DNA from: Mycolicibacterium sp. GF69
Lineage (GTDB): Bacteria > Actinomycetota > Actinomycetes > Mycobacteriales > Mycobacteriaceae
Direction of reading: 5' to 3'
Assembly (NCBI RefSeq): GCF_003284965.1
Contig: NZ_QMEW01000019.1
Span: 1-64,000, forward strand
Length of the DNA stretch: 64,000 nucleotides
The notes below the pieces were generated by a model. It worked only from the letters and a program-made list of their open reading frames with translations, ran no database searches and was not told where the DNA came from. The translations under genes and the position numbers were made by a program. This document shows, piece by piece, positions 1 to 7,894 of the stretch (positions are counted from its first letter, which is position 1; each line of letters begins with the position of its first letter).

Positions 1-45
1 TAGGCGCCGCTGCCGCTCCACAACTCGACGATTAGCCTCTTCGGA

Positions 46-828
46 GTGCCCGTCGTCGACATGGTCCTGATCGCATTGGCGGGGCTGGGAGCGGGCGCGA
101 TCAACACGCTTGTGGGCTCCGGAACGTTGATCACCTTCCCGACGCTGGTGACCCTCGGATTTCCGCCGGTAACGGCGACGATGTCGAACGCGGTCGGTCT
201 GGTCGCCGGTGGGGTCTCGGGCACCTGGGGGTACCGCCGCGAACTGCGGGGCCAGTGGGATCGGCTTCGCTGGCAGATTCCGGCCTCGTTCGTCGGAGCG
301 GCGCTCGGGGCGTGGCTGCTGCTGCATCTGCCCGAGACGGTGTTCGAGAAGGTCGTCCCCGCACTGCTGATCGGAGCGCTGGTGTTGGTGGTGATCGGCC
401 CGCGGATCCAGTCCTACGCGCGAGCGCGGGCCGAAGCCGCCGGGCAGTCCGCCGCGGACGTGTCGCGAGCGCGGATGGCGGCGGTGGTTTTCGCGACGTT
501 CGCCGTCGGCGTCTACGGCGGGTACTTCACCGCCGCCCAGGGGATCATGCTGATCGCCGCGATGGGTGCGCTGTTGCCCGAAGACATGCAGCGCATGAAT
601 GCTGCCAAGAACCTGCTGTCACTGGTGGTCAACGTGGTGGCAGCGGTGGCGTACACGGTGGTGGCGTTCGACCGCATCAGCTGGCTGGCGGCGGCCCTGA
701 TCGCGGCCGGTTCGCTGGTCGGCGGCTTCCTCGGCGCACACTACGGCCGGAGACTGTCACCCAACGCGTTGCGGGCCGTCATCGTGGTCGTGGGAATGAT
801 CGGCCTGTATCGATTGCTGACCGTCTAG
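46..828 (+). CDS. TauE/SafE-family membrane permease
   Basis: Predicted integral membrane protein of 260 residues with about eight hydrophobic segments, of the TauE/SafE (sulfite exporter / DUF81) family. The N-terminal half carries the family's glycine-rich turn (GAGAINTLVGSGTL) and a second related hydrophobic block follows around residues 145-180, giving the usual two-repeat layout. Family members export sulfite, sulfoacetate or other small organosulfur anions; the substrate here is not determined. The GTG at 46 follows an in-frame stop at positions 1-3, so the gene is complete; an ATG at 61 is an alternative start. A second TauE/SafE gene follows on the same strand at 1054, suggesting a related pair. 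Confidence 0.85.
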   Translation: MPVVDMVLIALAGLGAGAINTLVGSGTLITFPTLVTLGFPPVTATMSNAVGLVAGGVSGTWGYRRELRGQWDRLRWQIPASFVGAALGAWLLLHLPETVFEKVVPALLIGALVLVVIGPRIQSYARARAEAAGQSAADVSRARMAAVVFATFAVGVYGGYFTAAQGIMLIAAMGALLPEDMQRMNAAKNLLSLVVNVVAAVAYTVVAFDRISWLAAALIAAGSLVGGFLGAHYGRRLSPNALRAVIVVVGMIGLYRLLTV

Positions 829-878
829 ACGCGTTGGGTATGGTTACGCAAACCGCTTGACCAGGAAAGGGGAGCCGG

Positions 879-989
879 GTGGCCGAACGTCAGTTCCGCA
901 CGGCACCGTCTGCCCTTTGCGCGCTGGAGCCGTTCTGGCCGTCGCGTCGGGTCATCGCCTTTGACGAATGGTGTCGCGCGCGCCTCTGA
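879..989 (+). CDS. possible 36-residue leader ORF upstream of the second TauE/SafE gene
   Basis: A GTG at 879 follows a purine-rich stretch (GGAAAGGGGAG) at ribosome-site distance and opens 36 codons ending in TGA at 987-989. The peptide begins MAERQFRTAP, holds two cysteines and resembles nothing I recognise. It lies in the 225-bp gap between the two permease genes and ends 64 bp before the next start. It could be a translated upstream ORF that tunes the permease, or chance. Only the ribosome-site match and its position support it. Confidence 0.25.
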   Translation: MAERQFRTAPSALCALEPFWPSRRVIAFDEWCRARL

Positions 990-1053
990 TCCGCGCCCCC
1001 TGTCCGTCCGGTCGCGCTTCTCGCGCTGACCACTCCCGAAAGCAGTCGAACCT

Positions 1054-1968
1054 GTGCGTTCGCTTCTGATATTCACGCTCGTCGGCATCGGAGCGCAGCT
1101 GGTCGACGGTGCGCTGGGCATGGCGTTCGGTGTCACCGCCTCGACGCTGTTGGTGCTCAGCGGCCTGGGCGCAGCCCAGGCGAGCGCCGCCGTGCACCTA
1201 GCGGAAGTCGGTACCACGTTGGCGTCGGGCCTGTCGCACTGGCGGTTCAGAAACCTCGACTGGTCGATCGTGCTGAAACTGGGGGTGCCCGGCGCGATCG
1301 GCGCGTTCGCAGGAGCTACCGTGCTGTCGTCGCTGTCGACTGAGCACGCGGCGCCTCTGATGGCGGGAATCCTGGTCGCGATCGGCATCTATGTGCTGCT
1401 GCGGTTCTCGCTGCGCAACCCGCCGGTGATGCGGCACGGTGAGACTCCGCACACGGCGAAGTTCCTCAGCCCACTCGGCCTGTTCGGCGGTTTCATCGAC
1501 GCTTCCGGTGGAGGCGGGTGGGGGCCGGTGACGACCAGCACGCTGTTGTCACGCGGCAAGACACCCCCGCGCACGGTGATCGGTTCGGTCAGCGCGTCGG
1601 AGTTTCTGGTGGCGGCGTCGGCCTCGGCGGGGTTCGCTGTGGGCCTGCGCGAGGAGTTCGTCGAGAATCTGCCGGTGGTGCTCGGTCTTGCGGTGGGCGG
1701 AGTGATCGCCGCGCCGTTCGCGGCGTGGCTCGTGAGCCGGATCAGACCCGCACTGCTGGGCACCGCGGTCGGCGGGGTCATCGTGCTGACGAACAGCCAG
1801 AAGCTGGTGCACTACTTCGGGATTCACTGGCCGTGGTCGACGGCGGTGTACAGCGTGATTGTGATCGCTTGGGCGACAGCGCTGTACATGGCCTGGCGGT
1901 ACCGGCGGGTGGTGGCACCGGCGCCTGCGACCGAAGTACCCGACGCGGTGCCGAGCACCACTCGGTAG
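1054..1968 (+). CDS. TauE/SafE-family membrane permease
   Basis: Second TauE/SafE-family protein, 304 residues, hydrophobic throughout with about eight membrane segments. It begins with the family's GAQLVDGALGMAFG-type motif near residues 12-25 and has the matching second-repeat motif GGFIDASGGGGWGP near residues 145-158, which is the clearest signature of this family. A short polar C-terminal tail follows the last segment. The start is GTG at 1054; the upstream 225 bp holds only a doubtful short ORF. Likely role is export or uptake of a small anion such as sulfite; the true substrate is unknown. It shares only family-level similarity with the 46-828 protein, so this is a paralogous pair rather than a recent duplication. 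Confidence 0.88.
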   Translation: MRSLLIFTLVGIGAQLVDGALGMAFGVTASTLLVLSGLGAAQASAAVHLAEVGTTLASGLSHWRFRNLDWSIVLKLGVPGAIGAFAGATVLSSLSTEHAAPLMAGILVAIGIYVLLRFSLRNPPVMRHGETPHTAKFLSPLGLFGGFIDASGGGGWGPVTTSTLLSRGKTPPRTVIGSVSASEFLVAASASAGFAVGLREEFVENLPVVLGLAVGGVIAAPFAAWLVSRIRPALLGTAVGGVIVLTNSQKLVHYFGIHWPWSTAVYSVIVIAWATALYMAWRYRRVVAPAPATEVPDAVPSTTR

Positions 1969-2044
1969 GCGCTCGAGGCGGTTGGGTTTGCACGCCACGG
2001 CTGCGGTAGCATTTCGACCGCTGCCGGCGATCCCGGCGGCACCG

Positions 2045-2121
2045 CGGGCTGTGGCGCAGTTTGGTAGCGCACTTGACTGGGGGTCAAGTGGTCGCAGGTT
2101 CAAATCCTGTCAGCCCGACCA
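2045..2121 (+). tRNA. tRNA-Pro (anticodon GGG)
   Basis: A full cloverleaf can be drawn. The acceptor stem CGGGCTG (2045-2051) pairs with CAGCCCG (2111-2117). The anticodon stem CTTGA/TCAAG encloses the loop CTGGGGG, which puts GGG at positions 34-36 and reads proline codon CCC. A T-arm with GGTTCAAATCC follows. The discriminator A is followed by an encoded CCA at 2119-2121. A terminator follows within 5 bp. Confidence 0.96.
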
Positions 2122-2125
2122 ACAG

Positions 2126-2157
2126 AACCCGCTCTGACCAGTGTCGGAGCGGGTTTT
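2126..2157 (+). terminator. rho-independent terminator of tRNA-Pro
   Basis: A 9-bp perfect inverted repeat, AACCCGCTC (2126-2134) and GAGCGGGTT (2147-2155), with a 12-nt loop and a run of four T at 2154-2157, starts 5 bp after the tRNA CCA end. It has the classic stem plus T-run form, unusual for mycobacterial genes but common behind tRNA genes. Confidence 0.9.
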
Positions 2158-2350
2158 GTCGGTTCTGGGGGAGTGCTCGCCGGGCACGTCGGGTGTCCCA
2201 TTGGGCCAAGAGTGTCCCAGCAGACGGCGCGGCGACGGCTGCCGCGTGACGCGGGGGCGTTCAGGCGCCGTCGCCGGGAAGGCGCAGCTACTGAAATCCG
2301 GGGTTCGGTTGGGCTGGATGGCGTAGCGGAAGTCAACGAGGTCTTGGTGG

Positions 2351-3049
2351 TCATGCCTCGTCGTCGCAGCAATCACAACCGGGCGCGCCCTCGCCGGTAC
2401 CGGGTGCGGCGAGAACGGGCGTCGCACAACAGGTGTCGCCCCTCCACGCCTCGATACCCTCACGGACCGCGATGGCGGCGATGATCAAACCGGCGATGGG
2501 GTCAGCCCACGACCAACCGAACAGGCTGTTGAGGACCAGGCCGACGAGCAGCACTGCCGAGAGGTAGGTGCACAGAAGCGTCTGCTTGGAATCCGCGACG
2601 GCGGACAGTGAACCGAGTTCGCGTCCGGCGCGGCGTTGTGCGTAGGACAACACCGGCATGATCGCCAGGCTGAGCGCCGCCAGGACGATGCCGATGGTCG
2701 AGTGTTCGGCCTCACCCACGCCGAGCAGGGCGCGGATGGCGTCCACGGTGATGTAGGTGGCGAGTCCGAAGAACGAGAACGCGATGATGCGCAGCGCGAT
2801 CTTCTCGCGCGCCTCGGGGTCGCGCCCGGCGAATTGCCACGCGACAGCCGCCGCCGACGACACTTCGATTACCGAATCGAGGCCGAACCCGACGAGCGCG
2901 GTGGACGAGACCCGCGCACCTTCGGTGAGCGCCACGATGGCCTCGATGACGTTGTAGGAGATGGTCGCGGCAACGAACAGCCGGATGCGGCGGGCCAGTA
3001 ACGCGCGCCGCGCATCGCTGAGCGTCACGGCCAGCTCCGTGGACGCCAT
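2351..3049 (-). CDS. CDF-like cation transporter with cysteine-rich tail
   Basis: About 232 residues with five or six membrane segments resembling the membrane half of cation diffusion facilitators: an acidic TM2 motif (GFGLDSVIE) and an ADSKQT motif in a later helix. The usual cytosolic C-terminal domain of CDF proteins is missing. Instead the protein ends in a short cysteine-rich tail with CC, CDCC and acidic residues, a likely soft-metal site. The open frame extends upstream, but ATG at 3049 is chosen because its ATGA overlaps the stop of the CmtR-like sensor gene, implying translational coupling. The expected role is efflux of Cd, Pb or a similar metal, inferred from the regulator it is paired with. 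Confidence 0.8.
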   Translation of the reverse strand: MASTELAVTLSDARRALLARRIRLFVAATISYNVIEAIVALTEGARVSSTALVGFGLDSVIEVSSAAAVAWQFAGRDPEAREKIALRIIAFSFFGLATYITVDAIRALLGVGEAEHSTIGIVLAALSLAIMPVLSYAQRRAGRELGSLSAVADSKQTLLCTYLSAVLLVGLVLNSLFGWSWADPIAGLIIAAIAVREGIEAWRGDTCCATPVLAAPGTGEGAPGCDCCDDEA

Positions 3050-3402
3050 CAGGCGCACCCGCAGACCGTGCCGTCGAGTCCGACGCATTGGCAATCTGGA
3101 TCGACGGCGAGCACCAAGCCCATCAGGTTTTCCAGTGCGTGACCGATGCGCGCGTCAGCCAACTCGTACCGTGTGCGGCGACCTTCCGGCACGGCTACCA
3201 CCAGGCCGCAGCCGCGCAGGCACGCGAGGTGGTTGGACAGCATCTGTCGTGAGACGCCAATGCGGTCGGCCAGGTCGGCGGGGTAGCTCGGCGCGGTATT
3301 GAGGCTGAGCAGGATGCGGGTCCGCGTGACGTCCGATAGGGCGTGACCGAACCTAGCTAGCGCATCGGTGTGAGCGAGTGTCTGCACACATGCAAAGTAC
3401 AT
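3049..3402 (-). CDS. cmtR: ArsR/SmtB-family metal sensor, CmtR-like
   Basis: Winged-helix repressor of the ArsR/SmtB family (117-118 residues). The recognition-helix region reads SNHLACLRGCGLVV, placing two cysteines four residues apart exactly as in mycobacterial CmtR, whose Cys57 and Cys61 with a C-terminal Cys102 bind Cd(II)/Pb(II). Here the C-terminal cysteines lie in DPDCQC and in a final CGCA, and a further cysteine lies near the N-terminus. ATG at 3402 is preferred to the in-frame TTG at 3405. It overlaps the CDF-like transporter gene by 4 bp, so it probably represses its own operon and releases it on binding metal. In M. tuberculosis the known CmtR target is a P-type ATPase, so a CDF partner is a variation. 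Confidence 0.85.
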   Translation of the reverse strand: MYFACVQTLAHTDALARFGHALSDVTRTRILLSLNTAPSYPADLADRIGVSRQMLSNHLACLRGCGLVVAVPEGRRTRYELADARIGHALENLMGLVLAVDPDCQCVGLDGTVCGCA

Positions 3403-3460
3403 CAAATACTGAATTCACGATTCCCTGTATAGACATTCGACGTGTGCCGCCGCGGTGGTG

Positions 3461-3877
3461 TCAGGACCGCAACGATAGTTCGGAGTGGAGTTTGTCTACG
3501 CGACGTGCGATGTCATCGCGGACCAGCCTCATTCGCTCGACACCGACGATGCCACGTTCAGACGGCTCGTCGGTCACCCATGTTTCGACGATGACGCCCT
3601 CGGGTGCATCGACGTGTGCCTCTTGGCCAAGCACGATGACCCGATCCACGCGGCGCAGCAGATCGGGGTCGATGGGCTTGGGGTGTTCGTCCGACACGTC
3701 AACGCCAACCTCGGCGAGCGACTCGGCCGACAGTGCGTTGAGCGCAACGCCCGGTCGCGTGCCCGCGGAATGCACCTCCACCGCGTCACCCGCGCGGTCG
3801 CGCATCAGGCCAGCGGCTATCTGCGACTTGCCGGCGTTTTTCACGCAGACGAACAACACGCTGGGCTTGGCGGTCAC
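3461..3877 (-). CDS. arsC: arsenate reductase, LMW-phosphatase fold, single-cysteine type
   Basis: 138 residues of the low-molecular-weight protein tyrosine phosphatase fold used by thiol-dependent arsenate reductases. The phosphate loop is CVKNAGKS, with Cys11 as nucleophile and Lys at the position normally held by Arg (CX5K rather than CX5R). Cys11 is the only cysteine in the protein, so there is no internal disulfide relay. That fits the actinobacterial mycothiol/mycoredoxin-coupled enzymes, which pass arsenate onto mycothiol. GTG at 3877 overlaps the acr3 stop by 4 bp, making this the last gene of arsI-acr3-arsC. The product arsenite would leave through the Acr3 pump. Confidence 0.88.
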   Translation of the reverse strand: MTAKPSVLFVCVKNAGKSQIAAGLMRDRAGDAVEVHSAGTRPGVALNALSAESLAEVGVDVSDEHPKPIDPDLLRRVDRVIVLGQEAHVDAPEGVIVETWVTDEPSERGIVGVERMRLVRDDIARRVDKLHSELSLRS

Positions 3878-4953
3878 GGCGCGGCCCCCTCGGGGATGAA
3901 TCGGCGGCGCAGCGCGAGCGAGACGTAGACCAGCGCCACCAGCACCGGCACCTCGATCAGCGGACCGACCACACCCGCGAGCGCCTGACCCGACGTCGCG
4001 CCGAACGTTGCGATGGCCACGGCGATGGCCAACTCGAAGTTGTTCCCGGCGGCGGTGAACGCCAGCGTGGTGGTGCGTTGATACCCGAGGCCGAGCGAGG
4101 CGCCGAGCGCGTAGCCACCGCCCCACATCACGGCGAAATACACCAGCAGTGGCAACGCGATTCGCGCCACGTCGAGGGGGCGGGAGGTGACCTGAGCGCC
4201 TTGAAGCGCGAACAGGATGACGATGGTGAACAGCAACCCGTAGAGTGCCCACGGCCCGATCCTGGGCAGGAACCGGCCCTCGTACCAGTCGCGGCCCTTG
4301 GCGCGCTCGCCGACCCGACGGGACAGGTAGCCCAGCAGCAGCGGCACGCCCAGGAAGATGAGGACCGACTTGGCGATCTGCCACGGCGACACACTGATTG
4401 ACGTCTGATGCAGGCCGAGCCAACCGGGGAGCACCGACAGGTAGAACCACCCGAGCACCGCGAACATAATCACCTGGAACACTGAGTTGAGCGCGACGAG
4501 CACCGCGGCGGCTTCCCGGTCACCGCACGCGAGGTCATTCCAGATGATGACCATGGCGATGCACCGGGCCAGGCCGACGATGATCAGCCCCGTCCGATAC
4601 TCGGGCAGGTCGGGCAGCAGTAGCCACGCGAGGGCGAACATCAACGCCGGGCCGACGATCCAGTTGAGGACCAGTGACGCCGCCATGAGTTTGCGGTCGC
4701 CGGTCACGGCGTCGAGTCGGTCGTAACGGACCTTGGCCAGCACCGGGTACATCATCACCAGCAACCCGATGGCGATGGGCAGGCTGATGCCGTCGAGCTG
4801 GACCGCGCTCAGTGCCCGGTCGAGACCGGGAACGGCGCGGCCCAGCAGCAGCCCGGCGACCATCGCGGCGCCGATCCACAGCGGCAGGAAACGGTCGAGG
4901 GTGGACAGCTTGCCAACGACGGCGGGGTGGTCGGCGGTGGCGGGTTCGGTCAC
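3874..4953 (-). CDS. acr3: ACR3-family arsenite efflux permease
   Basis: 359-residue membrane protein with about ten transmembrane helices, typical of the ACR3 (bile/arsenite/riboflavin transporter superfamily) arsenite exporters. The segment [15 protein letters not shown] and the helix with the conserved cysteine in [18 protein letters not shown] match the ACR3 pattern; the Cys in the latter is the residue linked to As(III) transport. GTG at 4953 is chosen because it overlaps the arsI stop (GTGA), discarding an N-terminal extension that would run antisense-like through arsI. It removes arsenite made by the downstream arsenate reductase. Confidence 0.92.
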   Translation of the reverse strand: MTEPATADHPAVVGKLSTLDRFLPLWIGAAMVAGLLLGRAVPGLDRALSAVQLDGISLPIAIGLLVMMYPVLAKVRYDRLDAVTGDRKLMAASLVLNWIVGPALMFALAWLLLPDLPEYRTGLIIVGLARCIAMVIIWNDLACGDREAAAVLVALNSVFQVIMFAVLGWFYLSVLPGWLGLHQTSISVSPWQIAKSVLIFLGVPLLLGYLSRRVGERAKGRDWYEGRFLPRIGPWALYGLLFTIVILFALQGAQVTSRPLDVARIALPLLVYFAVMWGGGYALGASLGLGYQRTTTLAFTAAGNNFELAIAVAIATFGATSGQALAGVVGPLIEVPVLVALVYVSLALRRRFIPEGAAP

Positions 4954-5402
4954 CCGGCGGCCCTGGGTCCGCAGTCGCACGCCGTGGCATCGGCGGCATC
5001 GCCCTCGGCCTGGTCGGGGTCGGACGCACCGAAGCTGTCCGCGTCGGTCAGCTTGGTGTACACCTCCCACTTCTCCTGATCCGGCGCGGTCACCCACACC
5101 TTGTCTTGGGTGGCGAAGCAGCAGGTGGTGTTCATCTCCTCCTCGGTGAACAGACCCGCCCCGGCCAGGCGCGCGATCTCCGAATGCACTGTTTCAGTCG
5201 AATCGACCTCGATACCAAGATGATTGATCGACCCGCCCTTGCCGCGGTTCTCGATCAGGACCAGCTTCAGCGGCGGCTCGGCAACGGCGAAGTTGGCGTA
5301 GCCGGGCTTGACCTTCGCGGGTTCGGTGCCGAGCAGGGTGGTGTAGAACGCGATGGACGAGTCGAGGTCATCGACGTTGAGCGCGAGTTGTACGCGGGAC
5401 AT
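4950..5402 (-). CDS. arsI: ArsI/CadI-family dioxygenase (VOC fold)
   Basis: 150-residue vicinal-oxygen-chelate protein matching ArsI C-As lyases and M. tuberculosis CadI (cadmium-induced, Rv2641). Family members cleave the carbon-arsenic bond of trivalent organoarsenicals. Visible residues are the vicinal Cys94-Cys95 pair in NTTCCFA, with Gln5, His61 and Glu113 as the likely iron ligands. The C-terminus has an extra acidic tail ending CDC. ATG at 5402 is chosen over ATG at 5426 because GGAGGT sits 4 nt before it. It is the first gene of arsI-acr3-arsC, divergent from arsR with a palindromic operator between them. Confidence 0.9.
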   Translation of the reverse strand: MSRVQLALNVDDLDSSIAFYTTLLGTEPAKVKPGYANFAVAEPPLKLVLIENRGKGGSINHLGIEVDSTETVHSEIARLAGAGLFTEEEMNTTCCFATQDKVWVTAPDQEKWEVYTKLTDADSFGASDPDQAEGDAADATACDCGPRAAG

Positions 5403-5464
5403 GGGCACCTCCGAGGTGTGAGACATAAGCCGAATTAGTGACAGGTCCGGTCTACTCCACCCTT

Positions 5465-5478
5465 TTGACTTATGTCAA
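5465..5478. promoter_or_regulatory. ArsR-type operator between arsR and arsI
   Basis: Perfect inverted repeat TTGAC-TTAT-GTCAA lies between the divergent arsI and arsR genes. It also supplies a good -35-like TTGACA reading toward arsI, so repressor binding would block the promoter. Position and symmetry suit an ArsR-family dimer. Assignment to this ArsR is inference. Confidence 0.65.
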
Positions 5479-5499
5479 GGGGGTCGGGATCATGGAGGC

Positions 5500-5856
5500 G
5501 TGCCCAAGACGCTGCCCACCATCGACATGTCGCAGCCGGTCTGCTGCGCGCCCGTTGCCGCCGGACCCGCCGACGACGCGGCGGCGCTGGACGTGGCGAT
5601 GCGGCTTAAGGCGTTGGCCGACCCGGTGCGGGTCAAGCTGATGTCGCTGCTGTTCACGACCGACCAAAGGTGCACTACGGGGTCGCTTGCCGCCGCCGTC
5701 GGTTTGTCGGAGTCCACGGTCAGCCATCACCTCGGCCAGCTCCGCACAGCTGGGTTCGTCGCGTCCGAGCGCCAGGGGATGAGCGTGCACCACACCGCCC
5801 GCCGGGACGCGCTCACCGCGCTCTGTCAGGTCCTCGACCCAAGCTGCTGCACTTAG
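5500..5856 (+). CDS. arsR: ArsR-family arsenic-responsive repressor
   Basis: 118-residue winged-helix repressor with the ALADPVRVKLMSLL helix and the STVSHHLGQLRTAG recognition region of the ArsR family. Counting from GTG at 5500, a cysteine pair falls at residues 15-16 and another cysteine at 58, the spacing of the Cys15-Cys16-Cys55 As(III) site described for Corynebacterium ArsR. This differs from the CxC site of enteric ArsR. The C-terminus adds another CC. An internal ATG at 5527 is an alternative start but would shift that numbering. It faces arsI across a palindromic operator and should repress arsI-acr3-arsC and itself until arsenite binds. Confidence 0.88.
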   Translation: MPKTLPTIDMSQPVCCAPVAAGPADDAAALDVAMRLKALADPVRVKLMSLLFTTDQRCTTGSLAAAVGLSESTVSHHLGQLRTAGFVASERQGMSVHHTARRDALTALCQVLDPSCCT

Positions 5857-5938
5857 CCGCATCCCTGTTCGGTAGCGGCCCCGGCAGTTTCCCAAGACAG
5901 TCACGGACGCACCCTTGGGTCTGATCCCGTCGCAGCCG

Positions 5939-6712
5939 CTATTGCGCCAGGTAGCCCCCGTCGACGGGCAGTACGGCGCCGGTGATGAAGGAGGCGTCGT
6001 CGGAAGCGAGAAAGACGATGGCATGGGCGACTTCGGCCGGCTCACCGATACGGCCCATCGGGTGCATGGCCTCGATCGTCGCCAGGTATTCCGCGCCACC
6101 CGGCTCCTCCGGCAACCGCTTGACCCGCTCGGTTCGGATCGTTCCGGGGGCGACGGCGTTGACTCTGACGCCCTGGTCGGCCCACTCGACCGCGAGGTGC
6201 TTGGTCAAGCCGGTGGCGATGAACTTGGCCGGACCATAAGCCGCCTGCCGCTTTTGCCCGGCCAAACCGGAGATCGAGGACAAGCAGACGATGGCGCCGC
6301 CACCGGTCGGCAGCATTGCCTCGATCCCGAACTTGCACGTGAGGAACATGCCGCGCCCGTCGATGGCCATCACGTCGTCCCAGTCGCCGGTCGTCATCTC
6401 CCGCACATCGCCGAGCGGGATGATGCCGGCATTGGCGACCAGTACGTCGAGGCGGCCGAAGCGCTCGGCTGCCGCCGCGATCATCCGGTGCGCATCCTCC
6501 TCGACTGAGACGTCACCGATGACCGTCTCGACCTCCGCCCCGGCCTCGCGCAGTTCATCGGCGAGCGCCAGCAGCGGCTCGCCCTGAATGTCGGTCACGA
6601 TCAGTCGGGCGCCCTCGCGCGCGAAGAGGACAGCGGTCGCCCGACCTATGCCGAACGCGGCCCCGGTGATCACCGCCGATTTTCCGAGAAGTCGTCCTGG
6701 TTTTTGGGTCAC
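5939..6712 (-). CDS. SDR-family oxidoreductase
   Basis: Classical short-chain dehydrogenase/reductase of 257 residues. The cofactor loop is TGAAFGIGRA (Gly-rich, residues about 16-25), the NNAG-type motif appears as VANAG, and the active site has Ser in CLSSIS with the YxxxK pair in AAYGPAKF. The C-terminus ends with the usual PVDGGYL. An Asp after the second strand (VTDIQG) predicts NAD(H) preference. GTG at 6712 starts the frame. It stands alone on the minus strand, divergent from the next SDR; the substrate is unknown. Confidence 0.88.
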   Translation of the reverse strand: MTQKPGRLLGKSAVITGAAFGIGRATAVLFAREGARLIVTDIQGEPLLALADELREAGAEVETVIGDVSVEEDAHRMIAAAAERFGRLDVLVANAGIIPLGDVREMTTGDWDDVMAIDGRGMFLTCKFGIEAMLPTGGGAIVCLSSISGLAGQKRQAAYGPAKFIATGLTKHLAVEWADQGVRVNAVAPGTIRTERVKRLPEEPGGAEYLATIEAMHPMGRIGEPAEVAHAIVFLASDDASFITGAVLPVDGGYLAQ

Positions 6713-6916
6713 GGTGTCCGTTCTGTTGTCGTTGTGGTGCGTCTCGGCACCGCATTTGTCTCAGCGTTCCACGACGGTCGAACGCGATGGGGGTGAATCA
6801 CAGCCGCGACAACGGCCCGCCCCAATCACTGCGTTCGCCTCATTCTTTGTCATCGGTCAAGCAGAATCTGGTGAGGCGCTCGCTGTGGAGCCCATTGCGC
6901 ACCACGGAAGGCGTCG

Positions 6917-7894
6917 ATGAGAAAGACGACTGCGACCCGAAGTCGCGAAGTCCATCCACAGAGCGTCCAAGCAGAGACCGGGGCCACACCTGCGGGTGTG
7001 AACCGCAGGCAGTATCCGGCTCTCGCGGAGCGCTCATCGCCCGAGAGAGTGCGGCGGGCATTGCGACTGGCCGGCATGCGGCCGTTGCCCTTCCCCCCAC
7101 CTCGCGCCCGCATCGACCTGACGGGGAAACGGATCCTTATCACGGGAGCCTCCTCCGGGATCGGCGAGGCGGCCAGCGAAAAATTGGCGGCCCACGGCGC
7201 GACGGTCATCGTCGTGGCACGGCGGGAACACCTACTGACCGCCGTCGTCAACCGGATCACCGCCGGTGGCGGCGAGGCGATCGCGATGCCGACCAACCTG
7301 GCCGATCTCGACGCCATCGACGCCCTCGTGAGCAGCGTCGGTCAGGTGGACATTCTGATCAACAACGCCGGTCGGTCGATCCGTCGCCCACTACTGGAGT
7401 CACTGGACCGCTGGCACGATGTCGAGCGCACCATCGCGCTGAATTACTACGCACCGCTGCGGCTCATCCGCGGCATCGCCCCCGGCATGGTCGAGCGCGG
7501 TGACGGACACATCATCAATATCTCGAGCTGGCGGGTGATGCCGGAGTCGTCCCCGTTCTTCGGCATCTACAACGCGTCCAAAGCTGCGCTGAGCGCGGTC
7601 AGCAGAGTCATCGACAACGAACTAGCCGACTTCGGTGTGGAATCGACGACGATCTACTACCCGTTGGTGGCCACTCCGATGATCGCGCCGACCCGCGCGT
7701 ATGACGGCTTGGCCGCACTGAGCGCCGACGAAGCCGCAGACTGGATCGTGACCGCCGCGCAGACCCGTCCCCTGCGCATCATGCCGCGCAAGATGTTCCC
7801 GCTGCGTGCGCTCGACCTGGTGTCGCCACGGCTGCTCAACGGCGTGATGAAACGCTCGACACCGCGGACGAAACGCGCAACCGGTGAACGATGA
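6917..7894 (+). CDS. SDR-family oxidoreductase with basic N-terminal extension
   Basis: 325-residue SDR. About 65 residues rich in Arg and Pro precede the Rossmann fold, which opens with LTGKRILITGASSGIGEA. NNAG, the catalytic Ser in NISSWR and YNASK are all present. The C-terminal 60 residues include a positively charged RIMPRKMFPLRALDLVSPRLL stretch of the sort seen in membrane-associated acyl reductase-like SDRs of mycobacteria. Arg after the second strand (VVARRE) predicts NADP(H) use. The N-terminal extension is long, and a later start around residue 50 is possible. It overlaps the following EamA transporter gene by 11 bp, suggesting co-transcription. Confidence 0.82.
   Translation: MRKTTATRSREVHPQSVQAETGATPAGVNRRQYPALAERSSPERVRRALRLAGMRPLPFPPPRARIDLTGKRILITGASSGIGEAASEKLAAHGATVIVVARREHLLTAVVNRITAGGGEAIAMPTNLADLDAIDALVSSVGQVDILINNAGRSIRRPLLESLDRWHDVERTIALNYYAPLRLIRGIAPGMVERGDGHIINISSWRVMPESSPFFGIYNASKAALSAVSRVIDNELADFGVESTTIYYPLVATPMIAPTRAYDGLAALSADEAADWIVTAAQTRPLRIMPRKMFPLRALDLVSPRLLNGVMKRSTPRTKRATGER

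Noticed and set aside
825..1388. 187-codon minus-strand frame across the second permease
   Set aside because: Its residues show only antisense-type composition, and the plus strand encodes a clear TauE/SafE protein through the overlap.
2061..2484. Short open frames on both strands over and after tRNA-Pro
   Set aside because: They cross the tRNA and its terminator, lack ribosome sites and have shadow-type composition. The 190 bp after the terminator appear empty.
5886..5925. Possible terminator CCCAAG...CTTGGG after arsR
   Set aside because: The arms are short, the loop is over 15 nt and there is no T-run, so it was not listed as a feature.
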